From NCBI GenBank assembly GCA_946699065.1, contig CAMPDV010001534.1, positions 1 through 64,000 of the forward strand: a stretch of DNA of 64,000 bases. The letters run 5' to 3'. Positions 14,734-29,495 of this stretch are shown here, piece by piece. Positions within the stretch are counted from its first letter, which is position 1. Every line of letters begins with the position of its first letter. The notes beneath the pieces were generated by a model. It saw nothing but the letters and a program-made list of their open reading frames with translations, made no database searches and had not been told where the DNA came from. The DNA comes from Loxodes magnus (lineage: Eukaryota; Ciliophora; Karyorelictea; Loxodida; Loxodidae). Position numbers and translations under genes: made by a program.

Positions 14734-15061
14734 TTCTTTTATTATTTTAATTCTTCTTCTACTTATACTCATTTTACCGTTTTGGTTCCAGAAACCTAAA
14801 CTCATTATCATAAAATTTCGAAACTTAGTTAAAACTTAAAACCGTTTATAAAACTTGTTTATTTTTACTCTTTTTATCACATATTTGTCCTTCTATCTCT
14901 TTTTTACTTACAAATCTCATTTTTTCATACCCTAAAATATAACTCATTTATTTTCATACACTTATTTACAAAATTACCATATTAATTATTTAAACATTTT
15001 ACACACCTTTTTATTAATAAAATTATTTCTTAAAAAATTATATTGTTCTGCTATCTACTCA

Positions 15062-16063
15062 TCATTCCCATTCCTCATACACTTCATCAAAATCAAATCT
15101 TCTTTCACCTTCTCCATCAAAATCACTTTCTCTTCTTTCTTCTCTGTCACTTCTTCTACCTTCATTTCTTCTATCTTACTCTCCATCATGATCTCTTCTG
15201 TCATGTTCTCTTCTTCCATCATGTTCTCTCCTTTCATCATTGTCTCTTCTTTCATCATGATCTCTTCTTCCTTCTCTTCTTCCATGTTCACTTCCATTTT
15301 CTCTTCTTCCTTCATGTTCTCTCCTTTCATCATTGTCTCTTCTTTCATCATGATCTCTTCTACCATGTTCTCTTCTTCCATGTTCGCTTCCATTTTCTCT
15401 TCTTCCTTCATGTTCTCTCCTTTCATCATTGTCTCTTCTTTCATCATGATCTCTTCTTCCTTCTCTTCTTCCATGTTCACTTCCATTTTCTCTTCTTCCT
15501 TCATGTTCTCTCCTTTCATCATGATCTCTTCTACCATGTTCTCTTCTTCCATCATTGTCTCTTCTTTCATCTTCAACATCAGTATCTCTTCTATCTTGTT
15601 CACCATTATCTCTTTCATCTCTTCTTCCATCATTGTCTCTTCTACCATGTTCTCTTCCTCCATCATTATCATTACGTTCTCCTTACTCTCTTTACTCAAG
15701 GAAGTTATATCCATTCTATTATCCTTAGAATTATTACTAACCATTCTAACCTTATTATGGCTATTACCATCCACCTTATTGCTATCCGTTTTATCCTTCA
15801 TATCCATTTTATTACTAACCTTATTATGGCTATTACCATCCACCTTATTACTAACCTTATTATGGCTATTACCATCCACCTTATTACTAACCTTATTATG
15901 GCTATTACCATCCACCTTATTGCTATCCGTTTTATCCTTCCTATCCATTTTATCCTACTTATCCATTTTATCCTTCTTATCCATACTGTCTCAACTTATT
16001 CTTTAACAAAGCACATTGAGCACATAACAAAGCAGCTAACACAAGACACACTGTTGTTTTCAT
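15062..16063 (-). CDS. Copy 12, secreted repeat protein, 333 aa
   Basis: Intact, copy 7 type. First of four successive copies (12-15) with an exact 1330-bp period and no difference that I could see. Confidence 0.8.
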
Positions 16064-16391
16064 TTCTTTTATTATTTTAATTCTTCTTCTACTTATACTC
16101 ATTTTACCGTTTTGGTTCCAGAAACCTAAACTCATTATCATAAAATTTCGAAACTTAGTTAAAACTTAAAACCGTTTATAAAACTTGTTTATTTTTACTC
16201 TTTTTATCACATATTTGTCCTTCTATCTCTTTTTTACTTACAAATCTCATTTTTTCATACCCTAAAATATAACTCATTTATTTTCATACACTTATTTACA
16301 AAATTACCATATTAATTATTTAAACATTTTACACACCTTTTTATTAATAAAATTATTTCTTAAAAAATTATATTGTTCTGCTATCTACTCA

Positions 16392-17393
16392 TCATTCCCA
16401 TTCCTCATACACTTCATCAAAATCAAATCTTCTTTCACCTTCTCCATCAAAATCACTTTCTCTTCTTTCTTCTCTGTCACTTCTTCTACCTTCATTTCTT
16501 CTATCTTACTCTCCATCATGATCTCTTCTGTCATGTTCTCTTCTTCCATCATGTTCTCTCCTTTCATCATTGTCTCTTCTTTCATCATGATCTCTTCTTC
16601 CTTCTCTTCTTCCATGTTCACTTCCATTTTCTCTTCTTCCTTCATGTTCTCTCCTTTCATCATTGTCTCTTCTTTCATCATGATCTCTTCTACCATGTTC
16701 TCTTCTTCCATGTTCGCTTCCATTTTCTCTTCTTCCTTCATGTTCTCTCCTTTCATCATTGTCTCTTCTTTCATCATGATCTCTTCTTCCTTCTCTTCTT
16801 CCATGTTCACTTCCATTTTCTCTTCTTCCTTCATGTTCTCTCCTTTCATCATGATCTCTTCTACCATGTTCTCTTCTTCCATCATTGTCTCTTCTTTCAT
16901 CTTCAACATCAGTATCTCTTCTATCTTGTTCACCATTATCTCTTTCATCTCTTCTTCCATCATTGTCTCTTCTACCATGTTCTCTTCCTCCATCATTATC
17001 ATTACGTTCTCCTTACTCTCTTTACTCAAGGAAGTTATATCCATTCTATTATCCTTAGAATTATTACTAACCATTCTAACCTTATTATGGCTATTACCAT
17101 CCACCTTATTGCTATCCGTTTTATCCTTCATATCCATTTTATTACTAACCTTATTATGGCTATTACCATCCACCTTATTACTAACCTTATTATGGCTATT
17201 ACCATCCACCTTATTACTAACCTTATTATGGCTATTACCATCCACCTTATTGCTATCCGTTTTATCCTTCCTATCCATTTTATCCTACTTATCCATTTTA
17301 TCCTTCTTATCCATACTGTCTCAACTTATTCTTTAACAAAGCACATTGAGCACATAACAAAGCAGCTAACACAAGACACACTGTTGTTTTCAT
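16392..17393 (-). CDS. Copy 13, secreted repeat protein, 333 aa
   Basis: Intact. Apparently identical to copy 12. Confidence 0.8.
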
Positions 17394-17721
17394 TTCTTTT
17401 ATTATTTTAATTCTTCTTCTACTTATACTCATTTTACCGTTTTGGTTCCAGAAACCTAAACTCATTATCATAAAATTTCGAAACTTAGTTAAAACTTAAA
17501 ACCGTTTATAAAACTTGTTTATTTTTACTCTTTTTATCACATATTTGTCCTTCTATCTCTTTTTTACTTACAAATCTCATTTTTTCATACCCTAAAATAT
17601 AACTCATTTATTTTCATACACTTATTTACAAAATTACCATATTAATTATTTAAACATTTTACACACCTTTTTATTAATAAAATTATTTCTTAAAAAATTA
17701 TATTGTTCTGCTATCTACTCA

Positions 17722-18723
17722 TCATTCCCATTCCTCATACACTTCATCAAAATCAAATCTTCTTTCACCTTCTCCATCAAAATCACTTTCTCTTCTTTCT
17801 TCTCTGTCACTTCTTCTACCTTCATTTCTTCTATCTTACTCTCCATCATGATCTCTTCTGTCATGTTCTCTTCTTCCATCATGTTCTCTCCTTTCATCAT
17901 TGTCTCTTCTTTCATCATGATCTCTTCTTCCTTCTCTTCTTCCATGTTCACTTCCATTTTCTCTTCTTCCTTCATGTTCTCTCCTTTCATCATTGTCTCT
18001 TCTTTCATCATGATCTCTTCTACCATGTTCTCTTCTTCCATGTTCGCTTCCATTTTCTCTTCTTCCTTCATGTTCTCTCCTTTCATCATTGTCTCTTCTT
18101 TCATCATGATCTCTTCTTCCTTCTCTTCTTCCATGTTCACTTCCATTTTCTCTTCTTCCTTCATGTTCTCTCCTTTCATCATGATCTCTTCTACCATGTT
18201 CTCTTCTTCCATCATTGTCTCTTCTTTCATCTTCAACATCAGTATCTCTTCTATCTTGTTCACCATTATCTCTTTCATCTCTTCTTCCATCATTGTCTCT
18301 TCTACCATGTTCTCTTCCTCCATCATTATCATTACGTTCTCCTTACTCTCTTTACTCAAGGAAGTTATATCCATTCTATTATCCTTAGAATTATTACTAA
18401 CCATTCTAACCTTATTATGGCTATTACCATCCACCTTATTGCTATCCGTTTTATCCTTCATATCCATTTTATTACTAACCTTATTATGGCTATTACCATC
18501 CACCTTATTACTAACCTTATTATGGCTATTACCATCCACCTTATTACTAACCTTATTATGGCTATTACCATCCACCTTATTGCTATCCGTTTTATCCTTC
18601 CTATCCATTTTATCCTACTTATCCATTTTATCCTTCTTATCCATACTGTCTCAACTTATTCTTTAACAAAGCACATTGAGCACATAACAAAGCAGCTAAC
18701 ACAAGACACACTGTTGTTTTCAT
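17722..18723 (-). CDS. Copy 14, secreted repeat protein, 333 aa
   Basis: Intact. Apparently identical to copies 12 and 13. Confidence 0.8.
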
Positions 18724-19051
18724 TTCTTTTATTATTTTAATTCTTCTTCTACTTATACTCATTTTACCGTTTTGGTTCCAGAAACCTAAACTCATTATCA
18801 TAAAATTTCGAAACTTAGTTAAAACTTAAAACCGTTTATAAAACTTGTTTATTTTTACTCTTTTTATCACATATTTGTCCTTCTATCTCTTTTTTACTTA
18901 CAAATCTCATTTTTTCATACCCTAAAATATAACTCATTTATTTTCATACACTTATTTACAAAATTACCATATTAATTATTTAAACATTTTACACACCTTT
19001 TTATTAATAAAATTATTTCTTAAAAAATTATATTGTTCTGCTATCTACTCA

Positions 19052-20053
19052 TCATTCCCATTCCTCATACACTTCATCAAAATCAAATCTTCTTTCACCT
19101 TCTCCATCAAAATCACTTTCTCTTCTTTCTTCTCTGTCACTTCTTCTACCTTCATTTCTTCTATCTTACTCTCCATCATGATCTCTTCTGTCATGTTCTC
19201 TTCTTCCATCATGTTCTCTCCTTTCATCATTGTCTCTTCTTTCATCATGATCTCTTCTTCCTTCTCTTCTTCCATGTTCACTTCCATTTTCTCTTCTTCC
19301 TTCATGTTCTCTCCTTTCATCATTGTCTCTTCTTTCATCATGATCTCTTCTACCATGTTCTCTTCTTCCATGTTCGCTTCCATTTTCTCTTCTTCCTTCA
19401 TGTTCTCTCCTTTCATCATTGTCTCTTCTTTCATCATGATCTCTTCTTCCTTCTCTTCTTCCATGTTCACTTCCATTTTCTCTTCTTCCTTCATGTTCTC
19501 TCCTTTCATCATGATCTCTTCTACCATGTTCTCTTCTTCCATCATTGTCTCTTCTTTCATCTTCAACATCAGTATCTCTTCTATCTTGTTCACCATTATC
19601 TCTTTCATCTCTTCTTCCATCATTGTCTCTTCTACCATGTTCTCTTCCTCCATCATTATCATTACGTTCTCCTTACTCTCTTTACTCAAGGAAGTTATAT
19701 CCATTCTATTATCCTTAGAATTATTACTAACCATTCTAACCTTATTATGGCTATTACCATCCACCTTATTGCTATCCGTTTTATCCTTCATATCCATTTT
19801 ATTACTAACCTTATTATGGCTATTACCATCCACCTTATTACTAACCTTATTATGGCTATTACCATCCACCTTATTACTAACCTTATTATGGCTATTACCA
19901 TCCACCTTATTGCTATCCGTTTTATCCTTCCTATCCATTTTATCCTACTTATCCATTTTATCCTTCTTATCCATACTGTCTCAACTTATTCTTTAACAAA
20001 GCACATTGAGCACATAACAAAGCAGCTAACACAAGACACACTGTTGTTTTCAT
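19052..20053 (-). CDS. Copy 15, secreted repeat protein, 333 aa
   Basis: Intact. Last member of the identical 1330-bp run. Confidence 0.8.
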
Positions 20054-20381
20054 TTCTTTTATTATTTTAATTCTTCTTCTACTTATACTCATTTTACCGT
20101 TTTGGTTCCAGAAACCTAAACTCATTATCATAAAATTTCGAAACTTAGTTAAAACTTAAAACCGTTTATAAAACTTGTTTATTTTTACTCTTTTTATCAC
20201 ATATTTGTCCTTCTATCTCTTTTTTACTTACAAATCTCATTTTTTCATACCCTAAAATATAACTCATTTATTTTCATACACTTATTTACAAAATTACCAT
20301 ATTAATTATTTAAACATTTTACACACCTTTTTATTAATAAAATTATTTCTTAAAAAATTATATTGTTCTGCTATCTACTCA

Positions 20382-21377
20382 TCATTCCCATTCCTCATAC
20401 ACTTCATCAAAATCAAATCTTCTTTCACCTTCTCCATCAAAATCACTTTCTCTTCTTTCTTCTCTGTCACTTCTTCTACCTTCATTTCTTCTATCTTACT
20501 CTCCATCATGATCTCTTCTGTCATGTTCTCTTCTTCCATCATGTTCTCTCCTTTCATCATTGTCTCTTCTTTCATCATGATCTCTTCTTCCTTCTCTTCT
20601 TCCATGTTCACTTCCATTTTCTCTTCTTCCTTCATGTTCTCTCCTTTCATCATTGTCTCTTCTTTCATCATGATCTCTTCTACCATGTTCTCTTCTTCCA
20701 TGTTCGCTTCCATTTTCTCTTCTTCCTTCATGTTCTCTCCTTTCATCATTGTCTCTTCTTCCTTCTCTTCTTTCATCATGATCTCTTCTTCCATGTTCGC
20801 TTCCATTTTCTCTTCTTCCTTCTCTCCTTTCATCATGATCTCTTCTACCATGTTCTCTTCTTCCATCATTGTCTCTTCTTTCATCTTCAACATCAGTATC
20901 TCTTCTATCTTGTTCACCATTATCTCTTTCATCTCTTCTTCCATCATTGTCTCTTCTACCATGTTCTCTTCCTCCATCATTATCATTACGTTCTCCTTAC
21001 TCTCTTTACTCAAGGAAGTTATATCCATTCTATTATCCTTAGAATTATTACTAACCATTCTAACCTTATTATGGCTATTACCATCCACCTTATTGCTATC
21101 CGTTTTATCCTTCATATCCATTTTATTACTAACCTTATTATGGCTATTACCATCCACCTTATTACTAACCTTATTATGGCTATTACCATCCACCTTATTA
21201 CTAACCTTATTATGGCTATTACCATCCACCTTATTGCTATCCGTTTTATCCTTCCTATCCATTTTATCCTACTTATCCATTTTATCCTTCTTATCCATAC
21301 TGTCTCAACTTATTCTTTAACAAAGCACATTGAGCACATAACAAAGCAGCTAACACAAGACACACTGTTGTTTTCAT
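20382..21377 (-). CDS. Copy 16, secreted repeat protein, 331 aa
   Basis: Intact. First copy with the 996-bp pattern that is commonest in the array. It is the last copy with the T variant in its 3' flank, so it joins the left-block flank to the right-block gene type and probably marks a recombination junction. Confidence 0.8.
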
Positions 21378-21705
21378 TTCTTTTATTATTTTAATTCTTC
21401 TTCTACTTATACTCATTTTACCGTTTTGGTTCCAGAAACCTAAACTCATTATCATAAAATTTCGAAACTTAGTTAAAACTTAAAACCGTTTATAAAACTT
21501 GTTTATTTTTACTCTTTTTATCACATATTTGTCCTTCTATCTCTTTTTTACTTACAAATCTCATTTTTTCATACCCTAAAATATAACTCATTTATTTTCA
21601 TACACTTATTTACAAAATTACCATATTAATTATTTAAACATTTTACACACCTTTTTATTAATAAAATTATTTCTTAAAAAATTATATTGTTCTGCTATCC
21701 ACTCA

Positions 21706-22701
21706 TCATTCCCATTCCTCATACACTTCATCAAAATCAAATCTTCTTTCACCTTCTCCATCAAAATCACTTTCTCTTCTTTCTTCTCTGTCACTTCTTC
21801 TACCTTCATTTCTTCTATCTTACTCTCCATCATGATCTCTTCTGTCATGTTCTCTTCTTCCATCATGTTCTCTCCTTTCATCATTGTCTCTTCTTTCATC
21901 ATGATCTCTTCTTCCTTCTCTTCTTCCATGTTCACTTCCATTTTCTCTTCTTCCTTCATGTTCTCTCCTTTCATCATTGTCTCTTCTTTCATCATGATCT
22001 CTTCTACCATGTTCTCTTCTTCCATGTTCGCTTCCATTTTCTCTTCTTCCTTCATGTTCTCTCCTTTCATCATTGTCTCTTCTTCCTTCTCTTCTTTCAT
22101 CATGATCTCTTCTTCCATGTTCGCTTCCATTTTCTCTTCTTCCTTCTCTCCTTTCATCATGATCTCTTCTACCATGTTCTCTTCTTCCATCATTGTCTCT
22201 TCTTTCATCTTCAACATCAGTATCTCTTCTATCTTGTTCACCATTATCTCTTTCATCTCTTCTTCCATCATTGTCTCTTCTACCATGTTCTCTTCCTCCA
22301 TCATTATCATTACGTTCTCCTTACTCTCTTTACTCAAGGAAGTTATATCCATTCTATTATCCTTAGAATTATTACTAACCATTCTAACCTTATTATGGCT
22401 ATTACCATCCACCTTATTGCTATCCGTTTTATCCTTCATATCCATTTTATTACTAACCTTATTATGGCTATTACCATCCACCTTATTACTAACCTTATTA
22501 TGGCTATTACCATCCACCTTATTACTAACCTTATTATGGCTATTACCATCCACCTTATTGCTATCCGTTTTATCCTTCCTATCCATTTTATCCTACTTAT
22601 CCATTTTATCCTTCTTATCCATACTGTCTCAACTTATTCTTTAACAAAGCACATTGAGCACATAACAAAGCAGCTAACACAAGACACACTGTTGTTTTCA
22701 T
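21706..22701 (-). CDS. Copy 17, secreted repeat protein, 331 aa
   Basis: Intact, reference type. From here rightwards the 3' flank has the C variant. Confidence 0.8.
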
Positions 22702-23030
22702 TTCTTTTATTATTTTAATTCTTCTTCTACTTATACTCATTTTACCGTTTTGGTTCCAGAAACCTAAACTCATTATCATAAAATTTCGAAACTTAGTTAA
22801 AACTTAAAACCGTTTATAAAACTTGTTTATTTTTACTCTTTTTATCACATATTTGTCCTTCTATCTCTTTTTTACTTACAAATCTCATTTTTTCATACCC
22901 TAAAAATATAACTCATTTATTTTCATACACTTATTTACAAAATTACCATATTAATTATTTAAACATTTTACACACCTTTTTATTAATAAAATTATTTCTT
23001 AAAAAATTATATTGTTCTGCTATCCACTCA

Positions 23031-24026
23031 TCATTCCCATTCCTCATACACTTCATCAAAATCAAATCTTCTTTCACCTTCTCCATCAAAATCACTTTCT
23101 CTTCTTTCTTCTCTGTCACTTCTTCTACCTTCATTTCTTCTATCTTACTCTCCATCATGATCTCTTCTGTCATGTTCTCTTCTTCCATCATGTTCTCTCC
23201 TTTCATCATTGTCTCTTCTTTCATCATGATCTCTTCTTCCTTCTCTTCTTCCATGTTCACTTCCATTTTCTCTTCTTCCTTCATGTTCTCTCCTTTCATC
23301 ATTGTCTCTTCTTTCATCATGATCTCTTCTACCATGTTCTCTTCTTCCATGTTCGCTTCCATTTTCTCTTCTTCCTTCATGTTCTCTCCTTTCATCATTG
23401 TCTCTTCTTCCTTCTCTTCTTTCATCATGATCTCTTCTTCCATGTTCGCTTCCATTTTCTCTTCTTCCTTCTCTCCTTTCATCATGATCTCTTCTACCAT
23501 GTTCTCTTCTTCCATCATTGTCTCTTCTTTCATCTTCAACATCAGTATCTCTTCTATCTTGTTCACCATTATCTCTTTCATCTCTTCTTCCATCATTGTC
23601 TCTTCTACCATGTTCTCTTCCTCCATCATTATCATTACGTTCTCCTTACTCTCTTTACTCAAGGAAGTTATATCCATTCTATTATCCTTAGAATTATTAC
23701 TAACCATTCTAACCTTATTATGGCTATTACCATCCACCTTATTGCTATCCGTTTTATCCTTCATATCCATTTTATTACTAACCTTATTATGGCTATTACC
23801 ATCCACCTTATTACTAACCTTATTATGGCTATTACCATCCACCTTATTACTAACCTTATTATGGCTATTACCATCCACCTTATTGCTATCCGTTTTATCC
23901 TTCCTATCCATTTTATCCTACTTATCCATTTTATCCTTCTTATCCATACTGTCTCAACTTATTCTTTAACAAAGCACATTGAGCACATAACAAAGCAGCT
24001 AACACAAGACACACTGTTGTTTTCAT
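23031..24026 (-). CDS. Copy 18, secreted repeat protein, 331 aa
   Basis: Intact, reference type. The spacer to its left has one extra A in an A-run near 22905, which lies outside the gene. Confidence 0.8.
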
Positions 24027-24354
24027 TTCTTTTATTATTTTAATTCTTCTTCTACTTATACTCATTTTACCGTTTTGGTTCCAGAAACCTAAACTCATTA
24101 TCATAAAATTTCGAAACTTAGTTAAAACTTAAAACCGTTTATAAAACTTGTTTATTTTTACTCTTTTTATCACATATTTGTCCTTCTATCTCTTTTTTAC
24201 TTACAAATCTCATTTTTTCATACCCTAAAATATAACTCATTTATTTTCATACACTTATTTACAAAATTACCATATTAATTATTTAAACATTTTACACACC
24301 TTTTTATTAATAAAATTATTTCTTAAAAAATTATATTGTTCTGCTATCCACTCA

Positions 24355-25263
24355 TCATTCCCATTCCTCATACACTTCATCAAAATCAAATCTTCTTTCA
24401 CCTTCTCCATCAAAATCACTTTCTCTTCTTTCTTCTCTGTCACTTCTTCTACCTTCATTTCTTCTATCTTACTCTCCATCATGATCTCTTCTGTCATGTT
24501 CTCTTCTTCCATCATGTTCTCTCCTTTCATCATTGTCTCTTCTTTCATCATGATCTCTTCTTCCTTCTCTTCTTCCATGTTCACTTCCATTTTCTCTTCT
24601 TCCTTCATGTTCTCTCCTTTCATCATTGTCTCTTCTTTCATCATGATCTCTTCTACCATGTTCTCTTCTTCCATGTTCGCTTCCATTTTCTCTTCTTCCT
24701 TCATGTTCTCTCCTTTCATCATGATCTCTTCTACCATGTTCTCTTCTTCCATCATTGTCTCTTCTTTCATCTTCAACATCAGTATCTCTTCTATCTTGTT
24801 CACCATTATCTCTTTCATCTCTTCTTCCATCATTGTCTCTTCTACCATGTTCTCTTCCTCCATCATTATCATTACGTTCTCCTTACTCTCTTTACTCAAG
24901 GAAGTTATATCCATTCTATTATCCTTAGAATTATTACTAACCATTCTAACCTTATTATGGCTATTACCATCCACCTTATTGCTATCCGTTTTATCCTTCA
25001 TATCCATTTTATTACTAACCTTATTATGGCTATTACCATCCACCTTATTACTAACCTTATTATGGCTATTACCATCCACCTTATTACTAACCTTATTATG
25101 GCTATTACCATCCACCTTATTGCTATCCGTTTTATCCTTCCTATCCATTTTATCCTACTTATCCATTTTATCCTTCTTATCCATACTGTCTCAACTTATT
25201 CTTTAACAAAGCACATTGAGCACATAACAAAGCAGCTAACACAAGACACACTGTTGTTTTCAT
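24355..25263 (-). CDS. Copy 19, secreted repeat protein, short form, 302 aa
   Basis: Intact. An in-frame loss in the middle of the charged domain joins the first GRREHEGRRENGSEH-type block directly to the EHGRRDHDERR block. Confidence 0.8.
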
Positions 25264-25591
25264 TTCTTTTATTATTTTAATTCTTCTTCTACTTATACTC
25301 ATTTTACCGTTTTGGTTCCAGAAACCTAAACTCATTATCATAAAATTTCGAAACTTAGTTAAAACTTAAAACCGTTTATAAAACTTGTTTATTTTTACTC
25401 TTTTTATCACATATTTGTCCTTCTATCTCTTTTTTACTTACAAATCTCATTTTTTCATACCCTAAAATATAACTCATTTATTTTCATACACTTATTTACA
25501 AAATTACCATATTAATTATTTAAACATTTTACACACCTTTTTATTAATAAAATTATTTCTTAAAAAATTATATTGTTCTGCTATCCACTCA

Positions 25592-26503
25592 TCATTCCCA
25601 TTCCTCATACACTTCATCAAAATCAAATCTTCTTTCACCTTCTCCATCAAAATCACTTTCTCTTCTTTCTTCTCTGTCACTTCTTCTACCTTCATTTCTT
25701 CTATCTTACTCTCCATCATGATCTCTTCTGTCATGTTCTCTTCTTCCATCATGTTCTCTCCTTTCATCATTGTCTCTTCTTTCATCATGATCTCTTCTTC
25801 CTTCTCTTCTTCCATGTTCACTTCCATTTTCTCTTCTTCCTTCATGTTCTCTCCTTTCATCATTGTCTCTTCTTTCATCATGATCTCTTCTACCATGTTC
25901 TCTTCTTCCATGTTCGCTTCCATTTTCTCTTCTTCCTTCTCTCCTTTCATCATGATCTCTTCTACCATGTTCTCTTCTTCCATCATTGTCTCTTCTTTCA
26001 TCTTCAACATCAGTATCTCTTCTATCTCTTCTATCTTGTTCACCATTATCTCTTTCATCTCTTCTTCCATCATTGTCTCTTCTACCATGTTCTCTTCCTC
26101 CATCATTATCATTACGTTCTCCTTACTCTCTTTACTCAAGGAAGTTATATCCATTCTATTATCCTTAGAATTATTACTAACCATTCTAACCTTATTATGG
26201 CTATTACCATCCACCTTATTGCTATCCGTTTTATCCTTCATATCCATTTTATTACTAACCTTATTATGGCTATTACCATCCACCTTATTACTAACCTTAT
26301 TATGGCTATTACCATCCACCTTATTACTAGCCTTATTATGGCTATTACCATCCACCTTATTGCTATCCGTTTTATCCTTCCTATCCATTTTATCCTACTT
26401 ATCCATTTTATCCTTCTTATCCATACTGTCTCAACTTATTCTTTAACAAAGCACATTGAGCACATAACAAAGCAGCTAACACAAGACACACTGTTGTTTT
26501 CAT
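25592..26503 (-). CDS. Copy 20, secreted repeat protein, short form, 303 aa
   Basis: Intact. It carries the RRD duplication. It has a silent GGT to GGC glycine change (plus-strand A to G at 26330) in a Trp-containing 12-mer. The same change is found again only in copy 23. Confidence 0.8.
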
Positions 26504-26831
26504 TTCTTTTATTATTTTAATTCTTCTTCTACTTATACTCATTTTACCGTTTTGGTTCCAGAAACCTAAACTCATTATCATAAAATTTCGAAACTTAGTT
26601 AAAACTTAAAACCGTTTATAAAACTTGTTTATTTTTACTCTTTTTATCACATATTTGTCCTTCTATCTCTTTTTTACTTACAAATCTCATTTTTTCATAC
26701 CCTAAAATATAACTCATTTATTTTCATACACTTATTTACAAAATAACCATATTAATTATTTAAACATTTTACACACCTTTTTATTAATAAAATTATTTCT
26801 TAAAAAATTATATTGTTCTGCTATCCACTCA

Positions 26832-27834
26832 TCATTCCCATTCCTCATACACTTCATCAAAATCAAATCTTCTTTCACCTTCTCCATCAAAATCACTTTC
26901 TCTTCTTTCTTCTCTGTCACTTCTTCTACCTTCATTTCTTCTATCTTACTCTCCATCATGATCTCTTCTGTCATGTTCTCTTCTTCCATCATGTTCTCTC
27001 CTTTCATCATTGTCTCTTCTTTCATCATGATCTCTTCTTCCTTCTCTTCTTCCATGTTCACTTCCATTTTCTCTTCTTCCTTCATGTTCTCTCCTTTCAT
27101 CATTGTCTCTTCTTTCATCATGATCTCTTCTACCATGTTCTCTTCTTCCATGTTCGCTTCCATTTTCTCTTCTTCCTTCATGTTCTCTCCTTTCATCATT
27201 GTCTCTTCTTCCTTCTCTTCTTTCATCATGATCTCTTCTTCCATGTTCGCTTCCATTTTCTCTTCTTCCTTCTCTCCTTTCATCATGATCTCTTCTACCA
27301 TGTTCTCTTCTTCCATCATTGTCTCTTCTTTCATCTTCAACATCAGTATCTCTTCTATCTCTTCTATCTTGTTCACCATTATCTCTTTCATCTCTTCTTC
27401 CATCATTGTCTCTTCTACCATGTTCTCTTCCTCCATCATTATCATTACGTTCTCCTTACTCTCTTTACTCAAGGAAGTTATATCCATTCTATTATCCTTA
27501 GAATTATTACTAACCATTCTAACCTTATTATGGCTATTACCATCCACCTTATTGCTATCCGTTTTATCCTTCATATCCATTTTATTACTAACCTTATTAT
27601 GGCTATTACCATCCACCTTATTACTAACCTTATTATGGCTATTACCATCCACCTTATTACTAACCTTATTATGGCTATTACCATCCACCTATTGCTATCC
27701 GTTTTATCCTTCCTATCCATTTTATCCTACTTATCCATTTTATCCTCTTATCCATACTGTCTCAACTTATTCTTTAACAAAGCACATTGAGCACATAACA
27801 AAGCAGCTAACACAAGACACACTGTTGTTTTCAT
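26832..27834 (-). pseudogene. Copy 21, two 1-base deletions near the N-terminus
   Basis: A T is missing near 27746 and another near 27690. The frame is lost just after the signal peptide and first QxG triplets, and a TGA follows at about residue 122. The rest equals copy 22. It is the only broken copy outside the two damaged clusters; one base in the spacer at its left (near 26745) is also unique. Confidence 0.75.
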
Positions 27835-28162
27835 TTCTTTTATTATTTTAATTCTTCTTCTACTTATACTCATTTTACCGTTTTGGTTCCAGAAACCTAA
27901 ACTCATTATCATAAAATTTCGAAACTTAGTTAAAACTTAAAACCGTTTATAAAACTTGTTTATTTTTACTCTTTTTATCACATATTTGTCCTTCTATCTC
28001 TTTTTTACTTACAAATCTCATTTTTTCATACCCTAAAATATAACTCATTTATTTTCATACACTTATTTACAAAATTACCATATTAATTATTTAAACATTT
28101 TACACACCTTTTTATTAATAAAATTATTTCTTAAAAAATTATATTGTTCTGCTATCCACTCA

Positions 28163-29167
28163 TCATTCCCATTCCTCATACACTTCATCAAAATCAAATC
28201 TTCTTTCACCTTCTCCATCAAAATCACTTTCTCTTCTTTCTTCTCTGTCACTTCTTCTACCTTCATTTCTTCTATCTTACTCTCCATCATGATCTCTTCT
28301 GTCATGTTCTCTTCTTCCATCATGTTCTCTCCTTTCATCATTGTCTCTTCTTTCATCATGATCTCTTCTTCCTTCTCTTCTTCCATGTTCACTTCCATTT
28401 TCTCTTCTTCCTTCATGTTCTCTCCTTTCATCATTGTCTCTTCTTTCATCATGATCTCTTCTACCATGTTCTCTTCTTCCATGTTCGCTTCCATTTTCTC
28501 TTCTTCCTTCATGTTCTCTCCTTTCATCATTGTCTCTTCTTCCTTCTCTTCTTTCATCATGATCTCTTCTTCCATGTTCGCTTCCATTTTCTCTTCTTCC
28601 TTCTCTCCTTTCATCATGATCTCTTCTACCATGTTCTCTTCTTCCATCATTGTCTCTTCTTTCATCTTCAACATCAGTATCTCTTCTATCTCTTCTATTT
28701 TGTTCACCATTATCTCTTTCATCTCTTCTTCCATCATTGTCTCTTCTACCATGTTCTCTTCCTCCATCATTATCATTACGTTCTCCTTACTCTCTTTACT
28801 CAAGGAAGTTATATCCATTCTATTATCCTTAGAATTATTACTAACCATTCTAACCTTATTATGGCTATTACCATCCACCTTATTGCTATCCGTTTTATCC
28901 TTCATATCCATTTTATTACTAACCTTATTATGGCTATTACCATCCACCTTATTACTAACCTTATTATGGCTATTACCATCCACCTTATTACTAACCTTAT
29001 TATGGCTATTACCATCCACCTTATTGCTATCCGTTTTATCCTTCCTATCCATTTTATCCTACTTATCCATTTTATCCTTCTTATCCATACTGTCTCAACT
29101 TATTCTTTAACAAAGCACATTGAGCACATAACAAAGCAGCTAACACAAGACACACTGTTGTTTTCAT
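28163..29167 (-). CDS. Copy 22, secreted repeat protein, 334 aa
   Basis: Intact. This is the reference pattern plus one RRD triplet. It has a private C to T at 28699 (plus strand) that changes Asp GAT to Asn AAT in the QDRRDRRD stretch. Confidence 0.8.
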
Positions 29168-29495
29168 TTCTTTTATTATTTTAATTCTTCTTCTACTTAT
29201 ACTCATTTTACCGTTTTGGTTCCAGAAACCTAAACTCATTATCATAAAATTTCGAAACTTAGTTAAAACTTAAAACCGTTTATAAAACTTGTTTATTTTT
29301 ACTCTTTTTATCACATATTTGTCCTTCTATCTCTTTTTTACTTACAAATCTCATTTTTTCATACCCTAAAATATAACTCATTTATTTTCATACACTTATT
29401 TACAAAATTACCATATTAATTATTTAAACATTTTACACACCTTTTTATTAATAAAATTATTTCTTAAAAAATTATATTGTTCTGCTATCCACTCA

